Shown piece after piece: positions 58,121-64,000 of a DNA stretch of 64,000 bases (position 1 is the first letter of the stretch; every line of letters starts with the position of its first letter). The notes beneath the pieces were generated by a model. That model did not search any database and was not told the origin of the DNA. It saw only the letters and a program-made list of their open reading frames with translations. The stretch comes from Uloborus plumipes. Taxonomy: Eukaryota; Arthropoda; Arachnida; Araneae; Uloboridae. The stretch lies in assembly GCA_038373865.1 (NCBI GenBank), contig JAXGGA010004698.1, forward strand, positions 21,437 through 85,436, given 5' to 3'. The position numbers and the translations under genes are program-made.

Positions 58121-59635
58121 CTCCTTTTTTAATGAGAGATATGTTTATTCAAGCTGAAGCAGCAAAATAAATAAACAAAAAAAAAAAAAAAAAAAAAAAA
58201 ACGAGAGTTATACTCCCACGTCTCACATTTTATGCTCACGTTACAGTATTCAAAATTCATGCATTTGATCAATAACAATGCAAAAGCTTAATTTAGTGCT
58301 TGAAGAAAAATTAATGTTTTTTATCCTGTTTTATCACGTCATAATTTTTACTTTTGATAAAAACAAATAATTAAAAACGATTAAATATAAGTTTTCATGG
58401 AGAAGACTGTCTAAAAAGTTCTGACTTCTTAATATGCAGTGTAATATGCCAGGAAAAAAATTCCCTTTATAATTATTCATCTAGCATTTTGATCTTCAAC
58501 AATATGTGAGAAATCTTTCTAATATTATTTTTTTTATTTAATCATTTTTTATTATTGTTTCTTACCCTCTCCTTCATAAAAGCATTTGTTTTGCTTCAAT
58601 TGTGCCTATGCTAAGAACGATGCTTTTACCTAATTCTGAAAGTTCCATTTTGAAATTTATATTATTCAGTTAAAAACTAGGTTTGAAATTTTCAATTAAA
58701 AATAATTTGTATGAATAGTAACTTGCTTTTTTTAATGATAACTCAGTTCTTTTTACAAATTTTCATGGAAATGCAGCGATAAAATATTTTGTCGGTCCCA
58801 ACTTTTTAAAAATAATTTAGTTGTCTAAATAATACTCAACTAAACAAGCCTTATTATTTCATCACTTAAAAAATAAAACAGAATATTTTTCACGTAAACT
58901 GTTTCTTAGTTATTTGAAAATATAATTCTAACTTAGAATAAAAATTGCTAATATGGCTAATATTGAACATTTTCTTTGCAACTCAAATTTCATAAAAATG
59001 TATATCAATTAGTAACTGCAAAAATGAGAAAAATTAGTAAGCAAACAAGAAAATACAGGTAATTTTCTCTTGTTGTGTATTATTTAACTTGCTCAAAAAT
59101 TTAAATTACTTCGATCAAAAAATAAGGATCTCAATACTGATTAGTATATACTCATCGAAAATATTCCAATCAAATATCTTGTAATGTTCATTGTAAATAC
59201 GAATAAGCATTTCAGCTAAAAATCAGTTTAGTATAAAACTCTATATAAAGTTTACATATGTTAGGGGAATATCATTAAAGGGCACACAAGGACGGATACA
59301 AGGGAGGGGCGATGGAGGCGATCGCCCCTTTTTTGAGGACCTCTCCACCGGTAGTTTTTCTCTCGCAATGCTGAAACTCAAAAAAACTTTTTAGACAAGT
59401 TTTAAATGTTGGGGGAAGAAGGTTTGGGCCTCTCCCCCAGAAATATTTCGGAATTCAAGTTCGAAATTTTTGTGATTAATATTTGTGAACCAGTATACAT
59501 AATAAAAGTTATAAAGACCAACTGCCCTTCCCTTGAAAATTCCTAGATTCGCCTTGTGGGCACATTAAGTATTTCCTTCTATGCATAAGCAATTTGTGAT
59601 ACTGATGTCTTAAAAATCGCTCCGTGCTCTCTCCC

Positions 59636-60071
59636 CAGGGCCGCCGCTACCAGCGATGGGGGCCAGTACCAATTTTAATGCCGGGCCCCCATGCACAAAA
59701 AATTGCATGTTTTTATGCTGTCCTTTCAGCACATTTCCAATTGTAAAAAAAAAAGCGAAAAAAAATTTTTTTTTCGGAAATACTTTTTTTTTAGTTACGA
59801 AAGTGTGCACCTGATTTTATTTTCACGTTATTTGTCTCGCCAGATGATTTTAAAAAGCGATGCAATTTCCTTTGCGCAAGCGTGTTTCATTCATTAGTGT
59901 TTATACTAGCAATTGTTTCATATTGAGAATCGGCAATGGAAAGCGAGATTTTTTTTTTAATGATAATTGACACTAAAACGAGAAAAACATGTTCATAACC
60001 TTACGGACCCCCCAAAGCTTCGGGCCCCGGTACTAAACGTCCAGTATCCCCCTCCCCAAACGGCGGCCCTG
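59636..60071. mobile_element. hAT MITE nested in the 3.5-kb hAT element
   Basis: Ends CAGGGCCGCCG and CGGCGGCCCTG are exact 11-bp inverted repeats. Flanking 8-mers (ctctctcc and ctcttacc) agree at six positions with a one-base offset. It contains 'gccgggcccccatg' and 'cttcgggccccggtac'. Confidence 0.75.
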
Positions 60072-60970
60072 CTCTTACCGTTAAAGGTATATGAAGTTAA
60101 CAAGAAATTTTGTAATATCTTTTTTATGTTATAACAAAAACAATAAAATGAGTAAAACTTACATGATATCTTTCCTCCAAATATGATACTCTTTAGTGCC
60201 GTACTGGACAGATGCACTATGCTTTATGAAAGGATTCGCTTATCACGAAGGAAGATCCTTCTCTAGCAGTTCTTCAAGAAAAAAAAAATTGGTCTGGTAA
60301 GGATGGCATAAAACACAAAAAGCCCACAGTAGGAAACTGATTAATTCACAGATGGTTCATCAAATGCAATATAGAGCCGGAAGTTTTTATAATTTTAGTT
60401 CGGGCTGTAATTCTAATTTAATTTTGATACACAAATGATACCTAGCTCTGGCCTTTTTTTTCCTCAAGTGTAAGAGTTCCAAACTATTGAGAGGAACTTT
60501 TCCTCAGTTCAAAATATTGGGGGGGACATGTCCCCCTCGTCCCCCCCGCCAACGACGCCCGTGGCAAATGTTAAGCAACAGAAATATTCTGAAGAAATAT
60601 TATCTAAGTTTGATTGTTGTATCAGTACTATGTGTTTTCATTTGACTTTCAGTGTGTTACGAATACAATACTGTGCCCAAAATTCAAATATCGATAAAAT
60701 CAGAAAATAAATGAAGATGAATAAAATTAAAAATTCAAAAGCTTAAACATTCTTCCAACTTTTAAGGTCTGTATGAGTCTGAAGAAATTGCAAGGAATTA
60801 GATGCAGACAAGTTTTAAAGCTTTAGTTCTTAAAACTTTGTTATCTTTTTTAAGCGTGATATATTTCAATAAGAAGCGGCTATATTTGGATACTGAAGAA
60901 AAATATCGAAAATTGCAATATTTCAATTTGTAATTCAATTCAAGAAGTGTTCAAGTAACTCCAGTACAAG

Positions 60971-61073
60971 CAGTGGTGGATTTATAGCTTTGGAGGCCCG
61001 CCGCAACGCATTTTTGGGTCCATTAGGGCCAATACCAGTTTGCGATATTTGCGACATGGTAAATCCACCACTG
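60971..61073. mobile_element. 103-bp hAT-like MITE just upstream of a CH exon
   Basis: Ends CAGTGGTGGATTTAT and (inward from the right) CAGTGGTGGATTTAC; flanks AGTACAAG and ATTACAAA agree at six of eight positions. It ends 115 bp before the splice acceptor of the exon at 61,189. Confidence 0.82.
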
Positions 61074-61188
61074 ATTACAAAATAATAATAATAATAATCT
61101 TTTTGTAATGCTATTATTTTTTGTGTTTCACTAAAGAATCAGATTTGAAATTTTACTAAATCTGTTACAGATTATGTTTTTTTTTCAG

Positions 61189-61298
61189 CGGGACAACACA
61201 AAAGAGAGCCAAATTTTGCTTTGGATTTGGAACTGCCTGGGAGAAAACAGTTGCTTCGATTTTGATCAGTATGTCAGGGACGGAGTCTTGTTTTGCAG
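61189..61298 (+). CDS. Calponin-homology protein (transgelin/Mp20-like), exon with CH-domain start
   Basis: Acceptor TTTTTTTTTCAG precedes 61,189 and donor GTAAAA follows 61,298. The 110 bases encode RDNTKESQILLWIWNCLGEN then SCFDFDQYVRDGVLFC, plus two bases of a split arginine codon. The 'LLWIW...F..YVRDGVLFCRLMN' pattern is the first part of the single CH domain of the calponin/transgelin family ('..W+......F...L+DG..LC+L+N'). Such proteins bind actin and are common in muscle and the cortical cytoskeleton. It splices in phase to the next exon, giving ..GVLFC-R-LMNYIKPN... It has no transmembrane or secretion features. In-frame readings are open throughout. Orthology to a named gene cannot be settled here. 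Confidence 0.9.
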
Positions 61299-61399
61299 GT
61301 AAAACACACTTCTGGGTTCTAAATTCTTAACAATTGAAATAAAAACCTCTATCCAACAAGAGAATAGCGCCACTTTTTTAAAATGTGCAGGAATCACAA

Positions 61400-61505
61400 C
61401 AAATAAATAAATAAATAAATAAAAATAAAAACAAATAGATCAATAAACAAATAAATAAATAAAAATAAAAATAAATAGATAAATAAACAAATAAATGAAT
61501 AAGCA
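61400..61505. repeat. (AAAT)n-rich microsatellite
   Basis: AAAT/AAATAG/AAAC units with minor interruptions, about 105 bp, in the intron between CH exons. Confidence 0.9.
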
Positions 61506-62539
61506 AACATTTTTAAAAATTAGGTATATATGATAATTTACATAAATTTCGGATTCTTAACAAAAATTTATACAATATTTCGTTCAAGTCAGTGCTATAT
61601 TTGAGAGAGGGAGCTTTCCCCGGAAATATTTGATTTTTTATTGAAAAAATAATACAAATGTAATGCAAATTGCTTTCAAATCATGTGTTCTTTTGGTAAG
61701 TCCGTCAAACCTTAAGGTAAGTCCCGTAAACATTTTTTTTTTCAACTAGAGCACTGGTTCTAATGAGAAACTAATGTGAGTCTTGTGACAAGAAAACACT
61801 TTGGCATCCAAAAAAAAAAAGCTAATGTTTTCTTTCATTTTCTTTCAAAATGTAGATTGTTACAATTCGTATGGGTTGGGGGGATTGTTTTTAATTTAAT
61901 TTTTTTTTATTAATATCCTTTGAAATATTGATTGGAGATGTCTCGTTCCGCTGCAGAATGAAAGATGCTTTTTTTTTTCATTTATTTCAATGTAAAATCC
62001 AAAACCGAAAAAAAAATGGAGCAGTTTCCACCTTTCATCGAAGTCTTAAAGAAATTTAGAATTTAGAAAATGAAAGGATACGATATGGGGCTGCTATGTC
62101 TTGAGTTTTCCTTCAAGATCTTGGGTTTTGAATTGGGTTCTTGGGATTTCCTTTCCCTGGATTTATTTTCTTGTATTATCTGTATACTTGTATCAGAACA
62201 TTAAAAAACCTTTTTCACTTATGTAATTTATTTTTACAACAAACAATTTTTATACAATTTTTAAAAGAAATTGTCCCAAAGTAATTATTGAAAAATCAAT
62301 TTTAACATTTATTGTCACATTGTGTTTTTACTTTAACGTTTGTTTAGATCAATAAAAGACCTGCTACACTAACAGCAGTAACAAAAAGTGAATAAATTTT
62401 AAGATGTTTTAGTTACATGATCTTGGATATTCTTGCTCTTCGGAATTTTCTGAGACCATTCTTGGGTTTTGAGCAAAATCCTCACGTCAGCCTAGACACA
62501 AAGTACTATCTATACAAAATGGAAAACATTTTTTTATTC

Positions 62540-62545
62540 CTATTA

Positions 62546-62585
<40 letters not shown>

Positions 62586-62696
62586 TACTACTTATTATTA
62601 TTACTATTTTTATTACTAGTACTATGATAATAATTATTACGGTTATTATTATTTGTATTATTGTTATTATTATTATTATTATTATTGTTATTATTC
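62540..62696. repeat. (ATT)n microsatellite
   Basis: Long ATT run with interruptions. It generates the poly-Leu and poly-Ile open frames on the plus strand immediately before the next CH exon, which are artefacts. Confidence 0.95.
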
Positions 62697-62827
62697 ACAC
62701 AGAAAGACGTCCTCCACACACCGACACACAGATACACGCCTACACAAGCAACTATCGCAATTCGTGATTGTGAAAAATATAACTTGAATTCAAGCTGTCA
62801 AAATTCAATTTTTTTTCCCAATTGTAG

Positions 62828-63035
62828 GCTCATGAACTACATCAAGCCCAATTCAGTTCCGGGCGAGATTGTTAGCGGCGGTAATCTGCGCCAGAAGCGT
62901 GAAAATATCAGCAAATTCCTAAAAGCTGTTCAAGCGTATGGAGTGTCCAAAGAGCTTCTGTTCGAGCCCGACGACCTGTTGCTGCTTCGGAACTTGCCCA
63001 AAGTAACCCGCTGTCTCTTCGCTCTTGGGAAAAAA
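62828..63035 (+). CDS. Calponin-homology protein (transgelin/Mp20-like), CH-domain core exon
   Basis: Acceptor TTTTCCCAATTGTAG precedes 62,828; donor GTGAGT follows 63,035. One base completes the split arginine codon, then 69 codons read LMNYIKPNSVPGEIVSGGNL (residues 53-72 if the candidate first exon is used), RQKRENISKFLKAVQAYGVS (73-92) and KELLFEPDDLLLLRNLPKVT-RCLFALGKK (93-121). 'N.P.SVP', 'F+..ENI..FL.A...YGV....LF...DL....N...V..CLFALG+' is the classic C-terminal half of the CH domain in calponin, transgelin and Drosophila Mp20. The exon ends in phase 0. G+C is well above the intronic sequence on both sides. This is the strongest protein identification in the right half of the window. 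Confidence 0.95.
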
Positions 63036-63068
63036 GTGAGTAATAAAAAAATTCATTTTACAATGATT

Positions 63069-63070
63069 AT

Positions 63071-63101
<31 letters not shown>

Positions 63102-63105
63102 TTTT
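63069..63105. repeat. (TTTA)n microsatellite
   Basis: About nine TTTA units just after the exon donor. Confidence 0.95.
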
Positions 63106-63217
63106 AAAAAGAACTGCGACTGCCTGCAAAGTGAGAAACACAGTAAAAGTGAAAAATGTTTTATTTAGAGCAGTTAAATACCTCCCCCTCTGTGTGTGTG
63201 TGATGTATTTGAAACTA

Positions 63218-63774
63218 CGAGAGTTGTTAGAAAAGTACCCGACCTAGTTTATTTGTGTGAAAACTAGATGCATATAATTCAAGCGGGCTTATTTGAGCCA
63301 ACTTTAAACTTTTCTCAGCATGTGTTAATTTTTTTCCATCTGTCAATAAGTCAGTATCTCGAAAGCAGCGTTTGATTGACGTGAAACATAGTGCCCTCGT
63401 CGGAGTTGTTTGATTTCAAGAAAAATGGCGGAATGACTGAATTTGAGCTATTCCAGAAATTGTTGGCCATAAACTGACAAGAGCCAAGTAGAAACAATTT
63501 GAAAGATGCAGACGGCTTTCGATGATGATTTCCCAGTACTTGATTTCGACTCTGTCGACAAGAAACCATTTTACTTGAAATTAAAAAGTTCCGACGAGAG
63601 CACTATACTATTTTTGCGAGCGACTGATACTGTTGACATATCGGAAAAAACTCACACATGCGCAGGAAGGTTCGAAGTTGGTTCATGCAAGCTCACTTGA
63701 TTTATATGCATCTGGTTTTCACACTTACACAAAAAAATAAAAAAATGTCGTATACTTTTCTAACAGCCCTCTTG
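63218..63774 (+). mobile_element. mariner-like non-autonomous element inside the CH gene intron
   Basis: Flanking TA at 63,216-63,217 and 63,775-63,776. Ends CGAGAGTTGTTAGAAAAGTA and (inward from the right) CAAGAGGGCTGTTAGAAAAG are related inverted repeats of the 'cgagggctgtt-gaaaagta' type common in mariner elements. The left part resembles a mariner 5' leader, but no catalytic region is readable. It lies wholly inside the 830-bp intron before the last visible exon. Confidence 0.7.
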
Positions 63775-63865
63775 TATGAAAATCTCAGCTCTTTAAATTC
63801 TCCTCTGAATTTTTTTTTTTTTTTTGAATTTTCAATTTTTATCAGCGTTTGACCGTTCCTTCCAG

Positions 63866-64000
63866 GCTGAAGCGGATTCATCCTTCAAGGGCCCCTACTT
63901 AGGTGACGAACCCTACGAGGCGGCAAACAAGTCTGGAAGGCGGCGGGGCGGTCTGCCTGTTGGAGACGACATCTACATTGCTCACGTAAAGCTGGAGAAC
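63866..64000 (+). CDS. Calponin-homology protein (transgelin/Mp20-like), exon running off the window
   Basis: Acceptor TTCCTTCCAG precedes 63,866 and the exon is open, in phase 0 with the preceding exon, to the last base. It encodes AEADSSFKGPYLGDEPYEAA (residues 122-141 with the candidate start), then NKSGRRRGGLPVGDDIYIAH and VKLEN. 'FKGP.LG..P' directly after the CH domain is the linker found in Mp20/transgelin-type proteins, which supports joining these exons. The following RRRGG...VKLEN sequence is not a recognisable calponin repeat (the usual GxNKGATQ-type motif is absent so far). The C-terminus is outside the window. Confidence 0.88.

Larger units (their letters stand above)
57060..60563. 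mobile_element. Large non-coding hAT element (3.5 kb), perfect 8-bp duplication
   Basis: Flanks GCAAATGT at 57,052-57,059 and 60,564-60,571 are identical. Ends CATGGGCGTCGCTGCC and (inward from the right) CACGGGCGTCGTTGGC are inverted, each followed by a G-rich run. Inside are a degenerate tandem array (57,410-58,120) and a nested hAT MITE (59,636-60,071). No hAT transposase (no dimerisation-domain or zinc-finger region) can be read. It lies in the candidate first intron of the CH gene. Confidence 0.88.

Noticed and set aside
59280..59570. Possible inverted ends 'cacaaggacggatac' and 'attcgccttgtg'
   Set aside because: The match is short and imperfect and no flanking duplication is seen; probably an old element fragment at best.
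62417..62767. Poly-Leu/poly-Ile open frame, at first sight a membrane protein
   Set aside because: Direct translation of the (ATT)n microsatellite.
63506..63852. Small plus-strand open frames near the last exon
   Set aside because: They fall inside the mariner-like element or a poly-T tract in the intron and lack family features.

Overview
The window is nuclear DNA from an animal, most likely an arthropod and possibly an arachnid (the arachnid part is inference from its AT-rich, intron-rich, transposon-laden character, not from a diagnostic gene). It is strongly AT-rich, full of homopolymer and microsatellite runs, has canonical GT-AG introns with long spacing, and contains no bacterial-type gene clusters. 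Almost all short open frames are chance frames or transposon debris.

Two host genes can be supported. (1) On the minus strand, the first coding exon of a monocarboxylate-transporter-like protein (SLC16 family) lies at 21,635-21,989. The rest of the gene is not visible in the lower coordinates, so it probably continues beyond position 1 across a very long intron. A GC-rich island at 24.8-25.1 kb may be its promoter or 5' UTR exon. (2) On the plus strand, a calponin-homology (CH) protein of the transgelin / muscle protein 20 type runs off the right edge. Its secure exons are 61,189-61,298, 62,828-63,035 and 63,866-64,000+, and a phase-compatible candidate first coding exon at 53,094-53,138 implies an 8-kb first intron full of insertions.

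The remaining sequence is a mosaic of mobile elements and tandem repeats, many with readable ends. From left to right: a four-copy minisatellite (0.77-1.04 kb); a piggyBac-like element with TTAA flanks (2.63-3.2 kb); a Tc1/mariner-type relic (3.56-4.14 kb); a full-length Tc1 element with an IR/DR-like end structure and two nonsense codons (8.1-9.8 kb); an internally deleted mariner (13.6-14.5 kb); a pogo/Tigger-like MITE (14.9-15.5 kb); three related MITEs built from ACTGTAAAA-type repeats (19.5, 21.0 and 29.8 kb); a 46-bp minisatellite (20.4-21.0 kb); an A-B-A'-B' inverted satellite carrying a hAT MITE (25.9-28.2 kb); a Penelope-like reverse transcriptase relic (28.7-29.6 kb); two large non-coding elements with 4-bp target duplications and repeated GTTAC-type motifs (31.2-33.0 and 48.7-52.3 kb); a 2.9-kb foldback element with 171-bp repeats, each carrying a CRE-like TGACGTCA (35.2-38.1 kb); a 262-bp near-perfect palindrome (46.1-46.3 kb); a tRNA-related SINE (48.2-48.5 kb); two palindromic MITEs nested in the second large element; and several hAT elements with 8-bp duplications, including one of 3.5 kb (57.1-60.6 kb). 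The second large element interrupts a repeat whose uninterrupted paralogue lies at 54.3-54.7 kb, which confirms both its borders and its 4-bp target duplication.
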